Assembly: GCA_045632265.1 (NCBI GenBank)
Contig: JAZQWG010000002.1
Location: forward strand, 14,269-78,268
Direction of reading: 5' to 3'
Source of the DNA: Scatosoma sp045632265
GTDB taxonomy: Bacteria > Bacillota > Clostridia > Christensenellales > Borkfalkiaceae
Length of the DNA stretch: 64,000 nt
The notes beneath the pieces are model-generated. The model did no database searches and was not told the origin of the DNA. It saw only the letters and a list, made by a program, of their open reading frames with translations. The translations under genes were made by a program, and so were the position numbers. Numbering within the stretch: position 1 is the first letter of the stretch; each line of letters begins with the position of its first letter. Shown here one piece after another: positions 45,901-55,271 of the stretch.

Positions 45901-48900
45901 CGTTTTCACCTATTTCAAAATCGCCGTTTGCAAGCTTTTGAGCAATTTCTTCCATCTCAAAAGGTTGATAATAGCTATTTTGATAAAGTACGTTAATCAC
46001 AGGTGCGGTGTTATCTACCGTACAAGTGTAAAGCACATACGTTTCGGGGTCTTCTTCGTAATACACCCTCATCGTGAAGGTGGAAATACTGTTAAAGCTT
46101 ACCCAACCCGTCGTGGGATTTACGCTTGGTACTTGCCCACCGCTGATAATTTCATAAACGCAACCGTCTAACGGCAAGAAACGTAAATACGTGCTTGTGG
46201 AAAGAAGATAATTTTGATCGTCAATTTCATTGATTACCAGTCTTTCGCAATCTTCTTCGTATAAAGCATAGTGCCCTTCCGCCGTTTGATATTGCCAAGT
46301 GACAACGGGCATATCTCTCACAAACACGAACGTTTCATCGTAAACGTTGCCGTAAATGTCTTCAATCAAGAAACGATATTCGCCGCCTTCGGTAAATTTG
46401 TTTTCACTAAAATCGGTTGTGAGAAGTCTGCCGTCTCTATATACTTGATAACGCACTTCCGCTTCGCTGCGGTTTACGTCCATACGGATATAGGTGTTGG
46501 CTACTTCTTTCAACGAACAAATAAGCGGTTCCGCTTTCACTTGTAAGATGAATGCGTAATCGTTGCCCGATCTATCGGAAACGTGTACGTGATATTTGCC
46601 GTCTTCCAAGCGAATCCCTTGTCCGTTGTCAAAATCAACCTTTCTATATACCTGCAACAATTCGCCTTCGCCTTGTCCCGTGTATTTATAAATTGCCACG
46701 AAGGAAAGCGTATCGTAATCCAACATACCTTCCACGAAGAAATTGTTGCCCGAAATCGTTTGACCGCTGTCATCCTTGGAGAAATCTTTGGTTTGCGTTC
46801 CCGATTGCGTTTTCCAAGAAATTGTGAGAACAGGCGCAGTTTTATCGACATAAATGCCGTATTCTCTCGCACCGTTCTCGTCTAATTCCAAAATGGTAAA
46901 TCTACCCGTTGCGTTGAAATATTCCCCAAAGGTTTCACGATTATCAAGCGTCAAAAGACGGTATTCATTGCCTTCGGTCTTGTAATAAATACGTCTATAT
47001 TCGCCACCTTTTACAGTCGCATTCGTCGAAAGCGGCGCTTCTTCGTTCAAGGTAATGAACATACCAGGATCACCAAAGTATTGCACTTCTTTTGCGAAAA
47101 CCGTTCCGCACATACTTGCTTTCGAGCTTTCCGCGTTCAAATGCATTTGGTCTGGATGAAGATAGGGCGCACCGTTTTTGTCAAGGTATTCTTCCGTGAC
47201 CATATTCACTTCTACACCCGACGAGCAAATCATAGCGGAAACGGTGTCCAAAGCGTTTTGCAAACTGCCACCGAGAATTTCCGTGTTAATCGGCAACGAC
47301 GAACTATCTTCGCCATAATAATAGTACACCCAAGAATTTATCGTACTGCCAGGACGCCAGTTCACTTCTTTATAGCGAATCCAAATTTCCCCTTCGTGAG
47401 CAACTCTGTTCATATCCGCTCTACGATAAATATTGCTATTCAACGAATCGGCAAACGATTGCGTTAAGGTGACTGCGTATAAATCCAACTGTTCACGATA
47501 ATAGATATACGACAATGCGCTCGACCACGACGAGAACGTTGCAGGTCTATTCGTATTGCTATAACTTTGCGTCTTTATCGCGCCCGTGTCCGTCAAATAA
47601 TAAAAGGGAACACTTGTGGGGATTTGGTAGCCCTTATTCGTAAACGCCGAATTAAGCGATACGCTTTGGTAAGCGCCCGTATTTTCTTGATAATGAGAAT
47701 TTTTGCTATCCTTACCTTCCGTCACGTAGAAATATATCGGCAACGATTTTTTCTTGGACTCGTCCGTCTTTTCTTTCAAAATCAAACGGTAAAGCCCAGG
47801 TTCAAACTTGTTGGCAATCGTGATAATAATTTTTCCGTCACTACTGCTTTCGGTTATATACGGAATGATACTATTTTCGGTTGTGACGTTTTCAAATTTT
47901 TCCACGCTCACCGATTCCACGTTTTCGTCGCCTATCGCCATCGTGAAGTAGAAACTCTTACCGTTTTGCGCAGCAACGTCTTTCTTGGATAAGTCAATCG
48001 TGTAATAATTTTCTTCCAGCGCCAACGAGCCTGCGCCGCCCATCGCAAATTCCGTCATTTCAAAATCAGGATCGCCCGCATTTTTTACAAGCGAACACTC
48101 GAAAATCTCTCGAACGTCGAAATAATAGGGTATCGGTGTACTTGTGCCGTTGTTTTCAAGCACGTCCCCTGCCGTGAAAGATACGTAATACGTGCCAAAT
48201 TCCACTTCCCCACCGAGTTGCAAACCGATGTCACTCGCACTTAGCGTAAATCCTGTAATCGTCGCTTGTTCAGCGTCTATGTAATCGCCAGGTATCGTTA
48301 TAGGAATTTCTTTGATAACGTCTTTCCCGTTTGCATCGCTTGACACAATCGCTTTCATCTTCGTTTTTAGGTCTGCAAACCTTGTAAAGCCTGATATTTC
48401 GTTGTTTGTAATCGTAATATCAAACTTCTTTTCCACGTATGTATTTTTCGTACATAGCACGGATAGAATAGGCTTTTCGTTGTCGAAGTTGAAAGGCCCT
48501 GCCCACATAGGTGCGCTTTGTTTTCCGATTTCGGAAACAGCGATTGCGTACAAATATCTCACACCCGAAACGTTAGCAGGCGAAGCAATCGTTTGGAATT
48601 CTTGCGACACTACCGCCATTTCCGTCAAATTTGTAGGAACTGTGGTATCATCGTTCGTCCAAGCGTAATAAATCTTCCCCTTTTCACTAATGTTCGCCTT
48701 TCTAATGGTGACCGTGTGCGACTTTTTAACCGTTTGGGTTGCGCTTCCGTTCATGTCGATTTCAGGAGTTCTTAAATCGTACGAACAGAAATACGTTCTG
48801 TCAGCCACGTCGTCCCAAGCGTTGATTGTGTTGCCGTTCATTACGCTAAGATATTGATAATTGAATACACCACCAATATAAGACAAGGGTGCGTAATCGA

Positions 48901-50461
48901 AAACGTCTTGGAAACCATACGCCGATTCCAAGTTAATTCTCGTTGCGTTCATTCTATGATTCGATACGTCCGCTTCAAAGAACAACGTGTCCGTACCTTC
49001 ACCTGCCACGTATTGAAAATCAACTGCATTATCGGAAATACCGTTAAGATGCCCCGTTATGTGCGGAGCAACCACCGTGCCGTCCGTATAACGCTTAAAC
49101 TGCAAAGGCTCGTTAAAGCGAAGGGATACGCCGATTTTTTCTTTTCCGTTTTCGTCTTTATATAATTGCCCAAACGTTGCGCTTTCTACCGTTGCGCGAT
49201 AGTTGGTAGGCAAAACGTACACCCAGCCGTTGTAATGCTTTTGTTTTGACGACAAGTATTTCCAAAATCTTATGGATATTGTCGAAGTCTCTTTCAAAGC
49301 TTCGCCCAAATTATCAATAACGATTGTTCCGTTGCTGACGTCGTCTACGAAAGCATCGTACGCACCGCCTTGCCCGTAATCTTTTCTCGCAAGGGCGTGT
49401 GGGATATACACGTTTTCGTTAAGCATCGTGCCAACCGTTACACCTTCAAACTTCCCGTTAAAGGCATTCTCCAACTCCAAATCTTCACGTTCATCCGATT
49501 GGAACTTTGCAAACCATCTTGCAAGCTCTTGCACTTGAGAATGCGTGTAAATGTTTTTCTCGGGGACGCCTTCTAATGCCGGCGCGCCTACGAGCTTGGA
49601 ATTACCACCGAAAATTTGAACCCCTACGTAGGAGTTATCCGTATATGCACCGTTTGGGTTTTCGTATGCGGATACTACTAAACGCAAACCAAGTTTCACC
49701 ATATCATGGTCGGACAAATACTTCATCGTATCGTACCAGCCATAGCTAATGTTCGCCATGTCAATGACAACATCGTTGAAAGAAGTATTTGTTGTGACGT
49801 CCTTGCATTCGGTTTGGGGGATAACGTATTCATATTGCCCCAAATTCAAATGGTCGAGAGAGTAAGCAGCATACGTTTTCGTGGTTTGCCCAACTCTGTA
49901 CTCCGAATTCGTTTCTAACGTTTCCCTACTATATTGGGGCGTTTCAAACGGTTCAACGTACTCGTAGCCTTCTTTCAAGCCGATAAATTCCACTTTGTAG
50001 ATTTCTACGTAGAAAGTACGTTGCGTATTTCCTATTTGAAGCCCACTCTTATTTACGTTGATTGAAATACTCGTAAACGGACTATTTCCGTAAACGGTAT
50101 ATACTTGATCCATCGCTTCATAATCGCCTGCTTCCGCAATCGCAGATACGTTTCTCGTGCGAATATAGATTTTTGCGGAATCGAAAGGATGAATATTTGC
50201 GTTGGACATCATCAAAGCGTCTTCACGCGTAATCTCTTCATCCTCCGCAACGTCAAGCGAAATACCAAAATCAACGTAGACTTTTCCCGTTGTGGACGTA
50301 TTCGTTTGCTTGGATACGAAAGCGTATAACGTATTATTCGTTTCCCCTACGCTTACGTATGGCTCCGTCTTGTTCAAAAAGGGCGTAAACAAGGACGCGC
50401 AAAGCAAAACAAGCGCCATTATACAGGAAAATATCCAAGTGATTTTCTTGCTTTTCGTCAT
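42986..50461 (-). CDS. Giant membrane-anchored surface protein (2491 residues) of the T4SS locus
   Basis: Signal peptide at residues ~1-30 (FSCIMALVLLCASLF). A single helix near the C-terminus (SILIIVLGLAMVTGLMVGLIW) is followed by a short cytoplasmic tail, so nearly everything is extracellular. The body is a long string of Ig-like beta modules, recognisable by many repeats of YxVxVxDxYGN-type strands (e.g. YRFLIEDIYGNVYD, YHLVIKDEYGNTKE, YRFKVIDKAGNIATY), roughly 80-100 residues apart. The N-terminal ~500 residues are less repetitive. It sits 2 bp after VirD4 with AAGGAGG. By analogy with PrgB-like adhesins of conjugative systems it probably mediates contact with target cells or surfaces. 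No enzymatic motif is seen. Confidence 0.85.
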   Translation of the reverse strand: MTKSKKITWIFSCIMALVLLCASLFTPFLNKTEPYVSVGETNNTLYAFVSKQTNTSTTGKVYVDFGISLDVAEDEEITREDALMMSNANIHPFDSAKIYIRTRNVSAIAEAGDYEAMDQVYTVYGNSPFTSISINVNKSGLQIGNTQRTFYVEIYKVEFIGLKEGYEYVEPFETPQYSRETLETNSEYRVGQTTKTYAAYSLDHLNLGQYEYVIPQTECKDVTTNTSFNDVVIDMANISYGWYDTMKYLSDHDMVKLGLRLVVSAYENPNGAYTDNSYVGVQIFGGNSKLVGAPALEGVPEKNIYTHSQVQELARWFAKFQSDEREDLELENAFNGKFEGVTVGTMLNENVYIPHALARKDYGQGGAYDAFVDDVSNGTIVIDNLGEALKETSTISIRFWKYLSSKQKHYNGWVYVLPTNYRATVESATFGQLYKDENGKEKIGVSLRFNEPLQFKRYTDGTVVAPHITGHLNGISDNAVDFQYVAGEGTDTLFFEADVSNHRMNATRINLESAYGFQDVFDYAPLSYIGGVFNYQYLSVMNGNTINAWDDVADRTYFCSYDLRTPEIDMNGSATQTVKKSHTVTIRKANISEKGKIYYAWTNDDTTVPTNLTEMAVVSQEFQTIASPANVSGVRYLYAIAVSEIGKQSAPMWAGPFNFDNEKPILSVLCTKNTYVEKKFDITITNNEISGFTRFADLKTKMKAIVSSDANGKDVIKEIPITIPGDYIDAEQATITGFTLSASDIGLQLGGEVEFGTYYVSFTAGDVLENNGTSTPIPYYFDVREIFECSLVKNAGDPDFEMTEFAMGGAGSLALEENYYTIDLSKKDVAAQNGKSFYFTMAIGDENVESVSVEKFENVTTENSIIPYITESSSDGKIIITIANKFEPGLYRLILKEKTDESKKKSLPIYFYVTEGKDSKNSHYQENTGAYQSVSLNSAFTNKGYQIPTSVPFYYLTDTGAIKTQSYSNTNRPATFSSWSSALSYIYYREQLDLYAVTLTQSFADSLNSNIYRRADMNRVAHEGEIWIRYKEVNWRPGSTINSWVYYYYGEDSSSLPINTEILGGSLQNALDTVSAMICSSGVEVNMVTEEYLDKNGAPYLHPDQMHLNAESSKASMCGTVFAKEVQYFGDPGMFITLNEEAPLSTNATVKGGEYRRIYYKTEGNEYRLLTLDNRETFGEYFNATGRFTILELDENGAREYGIYVDKTAPVLTISWKTQSGTQTKDFSKDDSGQTISGNNFFVEGMLDYDTLSFVAIYKYTGQGEGELLQVYRKVDFDNGQGIRLEDGKYHVHVSDRSGNDYAFILQVKAEPLICSLKEVANTYIRMDVNRSEAEVRYQVYRDGRLLTTDFSENKFTEGGEYRFLIEDIYGNVYDETFVFVRDMPVVTWQYQTAEGHYALYEEDCERLVINEIDDQNYLLSTSTYLRFLPLDGCVYEIISGGQVPSVNPTTGWVSFNSISTFTMRVYYEEDPETYVLYTCTVDNTAPVINVLYQNSYYQPFEMEEIAQKLANGDFEIGENEFTPSLIGFEAINNNASTVYVLNGEQVQSKYFQVQVSDENGVKLVEVYLDGELILTKESNFSNIYLSRRGSYQIVATDIYGNKSSFVFSNEYEERVFYFVDDEAITSNTAYEDNFLGQTYMKVDYGNTQAEIQLHSSAEVHYLITDAKGGKHYFAFVVEDEKLYTLQYVVFVEDGEYGLEIESLTARGVMELKTGIVAEIPSIGVAIYYTRTSNGVITLEVRSTDKNEKTYTVETRVSLSENESPYYFKTEISTIPSVIEFMDENGNMISALDTIKVNESFIVKDTISEEIESVEVAFSLTDTYTTYETIYDGGYRRVVFKDEGMYHVRVVNRYGVETSYYVILSPNMAVTTTVRYEDGTTLTYSTKYEETEFYSNKSVEFTVYATNIQVVDKPNGVTVQEIDARYTTIFVNGVGDYHLVIKDEYGNTKEVDVFIHLETLTLDQNILTNFNDAALRRDENYTNKQLYINEAAFEDKIAFISMTYNDKTITVFDGVSEEQIAFDETTCVGALGDGAYTLVFRDYYGNKAETVVHYSGTPTLTILRRTLNSVGVEEYSLEEAETIGVWTNDSVRFSISATEYDLTVDGMKNVFSIDYSSKSKNEYQVRYVDEYGFTYNFKVYLYRANVVITPSANMSVSKIFDLFVTKESVQIDFTDDALCTYTLNNEAEKSYQKGDVLYKDGVYRFKVIDKAGNIATYVIKKDSAVEYHLEGTGANDVLINGAVTNGNSVKFVADNLDSAYIKKVFHNNKFIEYESQEFTERGKWEIIVADEVGNESYFRFYIIYGKLDGFTYNTPYNYEITSVKWELENTVDDAKETTVKNSGTLLEATENGTYTVTMKSLTTGDEKTFTFTIDKTPPQVELVGCEQNEKTINNVTLKGCKVGDVVYVYRDGELVKTVRIESDYMDPPTISESGKYRIVVENEAGIQTELVFERKYIPNVAGSILIIVLGLAMVTGLMVGLIWRNHSKTDD

Positions 50462-50463
50462 CC

Positions 50464-52866
50464 TTATTCCTCCTTAATTTTTTTTGCTAAATAGTTATAA
50501 AATTCTTGCAAAGTGCCGTTTGGATTGCTTTGCTTAAAGAAGTCAAACTCTTGCATAAGCTCGTTTTTATCGTCTTTCTTCGTATTAGTTTCTTGCGATT
50601 GTTCCGATTGTTGAGCTTGCTCGTTGCTTTCCGTATTGTTAGTATTTTCCGTTGTCGTAGTCGCCCCGTTTGCCGTATTGTCTTGGGTTTGCGTATCTTC
50701 ACCAAACAACGTTTTATTGCGTTTGTCCGCGCTGTAAAATACTTCGTTTTCGTCGAAATAACGTTCGGCAAGTTCGGACGTATCCATCTTACCCATTTTA
50801 TAGAAAGGCACTTTGAAACTGGGCGAGAAATACGTCTTTAACGGATAATTACCAAACGTCACGATAATTGAGTGACCGATGTCACCAGGCTTATTCAAGC
50901 GTTGCAAATCGCTTGGATAAATCAAAGGACGAACTTGCGTTTGCGTGGAAAGGTTGATATCGTCGCTATGTATCGAGCCGCTTTGCGAGCTTGTGACGAC
51001 GGTGATATTCCCGCAAAGTTCGGAATATTCTTTACACGTGTTCATATCATTTGAACCGATGAACATTTTAATACCGCAGTTGCCCTTTACGATATCCGCA
51101 ACCGTTTCGCCGTACACGTTGTTAAGCTGTGCGTACGATTGCACGATCATCGTAAACCAAATCTTTCTCGAACGGCCTACCGTGATGAATTTATCGAACT
51201 TTTCAATCTTTGGCATATTACCAAATTCGTCCATGATAAAGTACACGTTGCGTTCAAGCGTTAAATCTTCCGTTGCGCTTGCAACTTTGATAAGCGTTTT
51301 GTAAATATTCAAGATGAAAATTGCCGCCAAGTTATGTCTTGTGTCTTTTTCATCGGGAATTTTTAAGAACAACGCCGTGGGTTTATTTGCAAGCTGTTCA
51401 GACGAGAAATCGGACGAGGACGTCAATGCACAAATACCCGCATCGTTGAACATCGTCAATTTTTCGTACACGATAGACATATAGGACGCGCGCGTTTGTT
51501 CCGCAGCGTCGCATACTTGTTTGGACAAGGAATATGCTTTGGAAAGCACGCTTCTTCCTGCAAAATAGTTGCGAAGTTCCAAATAATCCTTGGAAGAGTT
51601 TTGCAAAATTTTCGCAAGGTTAAAGAAGTTGTATTTTTCTTTCGTCATGCCCAAGCGATCGTCCGCGCTATCTTCAAGCATGGCAAGAAGGGTTGCAAGC
51701 GTAATGCTTCGTGCGCCCTTTTCCCACATAGGGTCTTTTTCGTTTTCGATAGGCACGAGTACGGAAACAAGGTCGTTCAAGTCTTCGTACACTTCGTCGA
51801 ACATTTTCTTTTTATAGACTTTGATGGCATCTACCAAACGGTTGTAATCGGCATAGCCTTTGCCGTCGAATTCGTACCACTTTTCCTTGCCTTGAAAGGC
51901 TTCCAACGGCTGCATCAAAGTCAAACCGCTTGACTCGGGTGCACCACGACGGGCAAACGCTTCGTTGTGGGCGTTAAGGAATTTTTGATAGTTATCCCAA
52001 ATCATATCCAAGGGATTCCAACGATAGGAAGAATACGTGTCACGAAGGTCGATAACCTTTACATCGTAGCCACGTGCTTTCAAGTGCTTGGAATGAAGAG
52101 AGAAAAGTTCCCCTTTCGGGTCGGTAATAACCATGGACGAGCCAGCCGCGGACGAGCCGAGAAGCTGAATCATCGGGCTTACAAACGTCGTCGTTTTACC
52201 CGAACCAGTACTACCTATAATCAAACTGTGGCAAGGCGAATTGAAAACGACTTCCATATCCTTATCTTTATTGATAAGTTTTGCGCATACGGGAATACCG
52301 TCTTTTTTCACTTCGCCAAGTTCGCTATATTTATGTTTTTTGAAAATCTTATTACGTTCTTCATCCGTCATCCAACGGGAATTTTCAAGATTGCTTTCGA
52401 TTTGTTTCAATTTGCCTTTACCTCGAAGTCCACCACGCATGAAATGCAACATTTTCGGATCGATAAACTTGCAATAAATGAACAAACACACCCCAAAAAA
52501 TACGAGGGCGATTCCGTAGAAGTTGAAATCGAACGAGATAACTTGATCCAAAAAGCCCAACCAGTCTAAACGGGCAAAATTGAAATTGCATTGAATCAAC
52601 GCATAGAGGATAAATCCCAAAATGTTGGAAATGCAAATAAAGGTGGAAAGGAAGAACAACACTTCTTGCACTTTGCCTTGCGCAATGCGGTGCGAGAAAA
52701 TAACGTTGGAAAAAATCATTAGCATTATGTACCAGAAAATTTCCCATTGAAGCCATTTCCCAAACGATAACATACCGTTTGCGCGCAACACCAAAAAGGA
52801 TAGCAAAGACGCTATCACGGCGCAAACTATTTGTATAAGTCCTATAAACCTAATCTTTTTGAACAT
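50464..52866 (-). CDS. VirD4/TraG-family T4SS coupling protein
   Basis: 800 residues. About five hydrophobic segments lie in the first ~135. The cytoplasmic ATPase has Walker A IIGSTGSGKTTTFVSP (~Lys224), TDPKGELFSLHSKHLKARGY, Walker B YFIMDEFGNMP (~Asp546) and the late EYSELCGNITVVTSSQ. The C-terminal ~80 residues are Gln/Asn/Thr-rich and disordered. Coupling proteins recruit substrates to the channel, whether DNA-relaxase or protein. As no relaxase is encoded here, protein substrates are plausible. It lies 18 bp after the lipoprotein gene. Confidence 0.95.
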   Translation of the reverse strand: MFKKIRFIGLIQIVCAVIASLLSFLVLRANGMLSFGKWLQWEIFWYIMLMIFSNVIFSHRIAQGKVQEVLFFLSTFICISNILGFILYALIQCNFNFARLDWLGFLDQVISFDFNFYGIALVFFGVCLFIYCKFIDPKMLHFMRGGLRGKGKLKQIESNLENSRWMTDEERNKIFKKHKYSELGEVKKDGIPVCAKLINKDKDMEVVFNSPCHSLIIGSTGSGKTTTFVSPMIQLLGSSAAGSSMVITDPKGELFSLHSKHLKARGYDVKVIDLRDTYSSYRWNPLDMIWDNYQKFLNAHNEAFARRGAPESSGLTLMQPLEAFQGKEKWYEFDGKGYADYNRLVDAIKVYKKKMFDEVYEDLNDLVSVLVPIENEKDPMWEKGARSITLATLLAMLEDSADDRLGMTKEKYNFFNLAKILQNSSKDYLELRNYFAGRSVLSKAYSLSKQVCDAAEQTRASYMSIVYEKLTMFNDAGICALTSSSDFSSEQLANKPTALFLKIPDEKDTRHNLAAIFILNIYKTLIKVASATEDLTLERNVYFIMDEFGNMPKIEKFDKFITVGRSRKIWFTMIVQSYAQLNNVYGETVADIVKGNCGIKMFIGSNDMNTCKEYSELCGNITVVTSSQSGSIHSDDINLSTQTQVRPLIYPSDLQRLNKPGDIGHSIIVTFGNYPLKTYFSPSFKVPFYKMGKMDTSELAERYFDENEVFYSADKRNKTLFGEDTQTQDNTANGATTTTENTNNTESNEQAQQSEQSQETNTKKDDKNELMQEFDFFKQSNPNGTLQEFYNYLAKKIKEE

Positions 52867-52884
52867 AAAGATTCCCTCTCTTGA

Positions 52885-54414
52885 TTATTCCGTTGCTTCC
52901 GTGCTACCTATAAACACCCACGATTGCAACGCCGTCGTAATCTCTTCGTAATTCGTATTCGTATGTACGAACGTGATAATGCACGTATATTCGCCCGTTA
53001 ACTCACTCGTAAACGTGTATTTATACACTTGCTTGCCCGTCGTTTCGTCCACTTCTTTCGTCAATTGACCTACAATCGTTTCCCCGTTAGGATTTTTCAA
53101 CGTAAATATCGGGGATACGCCTATCGGCAGTTCGCAATTAAAGTAAATGTCGTACGTATTATCTTCTTCCGCTTCGTAGTATTGCGGATCTAAATAGACG
53201 TTTTTCATTTCGTCGTCATATTTTGCGCAAGCAATCGTCAAATACGCCACTTTTTCCAAAGGATTCGTGGTGTAATTATCCGCACTTTTGCCCGTGACGT
53301 TAAAAATTGCACGCACCGAATATACGCCGGCTTCCGTTGCTTGGTTGCCTGCAACATATTCTTCTTCCACGTCATGACCATGCCCGTCTTTCAAACGCTT
53401 GATTTGATAGGAAACTTCTACGTCCATCGGCATTTGACTATCCGAAGCAATGCTTATCGAGTGTTTTTCGCCCGTATATACTACGTTTTCATTTGCAAAA
53501 ACTACATTTGACATATCGTATGCCGAACGAGTAATCGTGAGATATGCAATCGAGTTGGGGATAACGTTATAATTGCTTGGATCCCCTCTAAATTGTGCGC
53601 AAACCTTATACGTACCCGCATCAATCGCTTGATTGCCTTCTAATTCTTGTTGTTTATTTTCAGCAATAGCTACGCCCTTGCCATCACGAATTTTCGTAAT
53701 TTTATAGCTAACGCTTACGCCTTGCGGCAAAGTAGCCGTTTCGTGTAAAACCTTGTCATTTTCAGTATCGTTTTCAACCGCTTTGCCTTTTACAACGAGT
53801 TTGTGCGCGTTTTTGTTATACTCGAACGTGTCGTCGTAAAGTTGTGCGTTGGACATATCGTACGTAGCTTTTTCAATAACGATGCGTGCGGCAAGCACTT
53901 TCGTTGCAAAGCCGTCACACTCTAACACTGCCGTCATATCGTAAACGCCTGCATTTTGGAAGGTGTTGCCTTGCGGATAGAGAATATTCGTCCCGCCGGG
54001 GATATCCCCTTCCACTTCCACCGTGATAGGTTTGCCCGTGTACGTGGTTGTCAAGTCGTTCAACTTCACGTTGCTGGAAAATTCGTTTCTAAAAACTTTG
54101 ATAGCTACGTTTGTGCTTGCGCCCTTATACGAAATCGTGATTTCCGCGCTGCCTTCTTGATAGAATTTGAGCTTATCCGTTTCCGAAATCATATCTTCCG
54201 TCAAAGCGAAAACTTCCGTTTCATCGTTTTCATACGTGATGGTGACGCTGTATTTTGCATAGGAAAACTTGCCCATGCCAAATTCCAAGGGGGACGACGA
54301 AGAATATCCGTTTAAGGATATGCTTTTAGCGGCTTGCTCTTCTTTACAACCAACGAAAAAGAGAAGTCCACAACATATTAAAATAATTGTAATTAATATT
54401 TTTCTTATACGCAT
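52885..54414 (-). CDS. Lipoprotein with repeated MBG/Ig-like domains (T4SS locus)
   Basis: 509 residues; lipobox LFFVGC. After a first domain (residues ~25-110) come three ~90-100-residue units built on the same pattern: ATYDMSNAQLYDDTFEYN..., SAYDMSNVVFANENVVYTG..., and a diverged last one. Each includes YKI.K..DG.G and A.TY.V.A.F, resembling MBG-type domains of surface proteins. Anchored at the membrane outer face. The gene lies 43 bp after the response regulator and 18 bp before VirD4. Function unknown; a structural or adhesive role in the machine is inferred from location. Confidence 0.8.
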   Translation of the reverse strand: MRIRKILITIILICCGLLFFVGCKEEQAAKSISLNGYSSSSPLEFGMGKFSYAKYSVTITYENDETEVFALTEDMISETDKLKFYQEGSAEITISYKGASTNVAIKVFRNEFSSNVKLNDLTTTYTGKPITVEVEGDIPGGTNILYPQGNTFQNAGVYDMTAVLECDGFATKVLAARIVIEKATYDMSNAQLYDDTFEYNKNAHKLVVKGKAVENDTENDKVLHETATLPQGVSVSYKITKIRDGKGVAIAENKQQELEGNQAIDAGTYKVCAQFRGDPSNYNVIPNSIAYLTITRSAYDMSNVVFANENVVYTGEKHSISIASDSQMPMDVEVSYQIKRLKDGHGHDVEEEYVAGNQATEAGVYSVRAIFNVTGKSADNYTTNPLEKVAYLTIACAKYDDEMKNVYLDPQYYEAEEDNTYDIYFNCELPIGVSPIFTLKNPNGETIVGQLTKEVDETTGKQVYKYTFTSELTGEYTCIITFVHTNTNYEEITTALQSWVFIGSTEATE

Positions 54415-54457
54415 AATACCTACTTTCCCCTATGAGAATTGTGCAAAAAGTGAAACG

Positions 54458-55270
54458 TTAGTCGTTGCCGTAATACAATTCCTTGGTCAATTTTCCGTTT
54501 TCCGCTTCCGCCCAGCTATACTGTTTCATAAATTCCCCACGATAGCTTGGAGAATTTTCTTCTTTATTTACTAAATATTCGTACCAGTCGCACGCAACTT
54601 TGCTTACGTCAAGCCTTATCGAGCCGTAATGGCGTTGCAAAACGGATTCCGCACCAAGCGATTTGAGCGTCGAAGTCAACGAAGAAACGAGCGTTTGATA
54701 CATACGTTGTTCCACGTCGCTATCATACGCGCCCCCTTCAAATAAAATTTCGTGCAATTCTTGGTTGGTACACTTTTTCCCTTGTTTGTACAACAAAAAC
54801 GCCAAAAGCTCTTTTGCCTTTTTTCTTTCAAAGCAAACCAAATCGCCGTTGTGGTTGTACACTTCAAATGCGCCAAAGCAGTTGAAATACAAAAGATAGT
54901 TTTTCTTTTCAAAGATAGGATAGCGCAAATCTTTCAATTCCGCCATAATGTCTTCCGCCGTCACGGGCTTCATCAAATACCCGCTTGCGTGCATTTTCAT
55001 CGCTTCGTTTGCATATTCGTCGTAGCCCGTCACGAAAATAACGTTGAGTTTAGGGATAAATTCCTTTAACTTTTTCGCAAGTTCCACGCCCGTCATGCTA
55101 CCCATACGCACGTCTAAAAACGCCACGTCACAGGGGTTGTCTTTTGCAAACGCCAACAAATCGTTGGGCTCGGAAAAGGCGAAAACTTCCGCTTCGGGCG
55201 CGGCAATCTTTAATTCCCGCACCATTCTATCAAGCGCAATTTTTTCATCGTCAACAACAAAGCACTTCAT
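54458..55270 (-). CDS. Response regulator with SARP/BTAD-like output domain (intact receiver)
   Basis: 270 residues. The receiver is complete: FVVDDEK, phospho-acceptor Asp53 in VAFLDVRMG, IFVTGYDEYANEAM and SGYLMKPVT. The output half (FERKKAKELLAFLLY...) is a winged helix plus helical BTAD-like domain, as in SARP regulators, which bind direct repeats with an 11-bp period. Partner of the kinase one base upstream. It is the best candidate to bind the repeat-type promoters at 37.7, 42.9 and 60.8 kb. The paralogue at 32625-33422 has lost the phosphorylation residues. Confidence 0.92.
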   Translation of the reverse strand: MKCFVVDDEKIALDRMVRELKIAAPEAEVFAFSEPNDLLAFAKDNPCDVAFLDVRMGSMTGVELAKKLKEFIPKLNVIFVTGYDEYANEAMKMHASGYLMKPVTAEDIMAELKDLRYPIFEKKNYLLYFNCFGAFEVYNHNGDLVCFERKKAKELLAFLLYKQGKKCTNQELHEILFEGGAYDSDVEQRMYQTLVSSLTSTLKSLGAESVLQRHYGSIRLDVSKVACDWYEYLVNKEENSPSYRGEFMKQYSWAEAENGKLTKELYYGND

Positions 55271-55271
55271 T

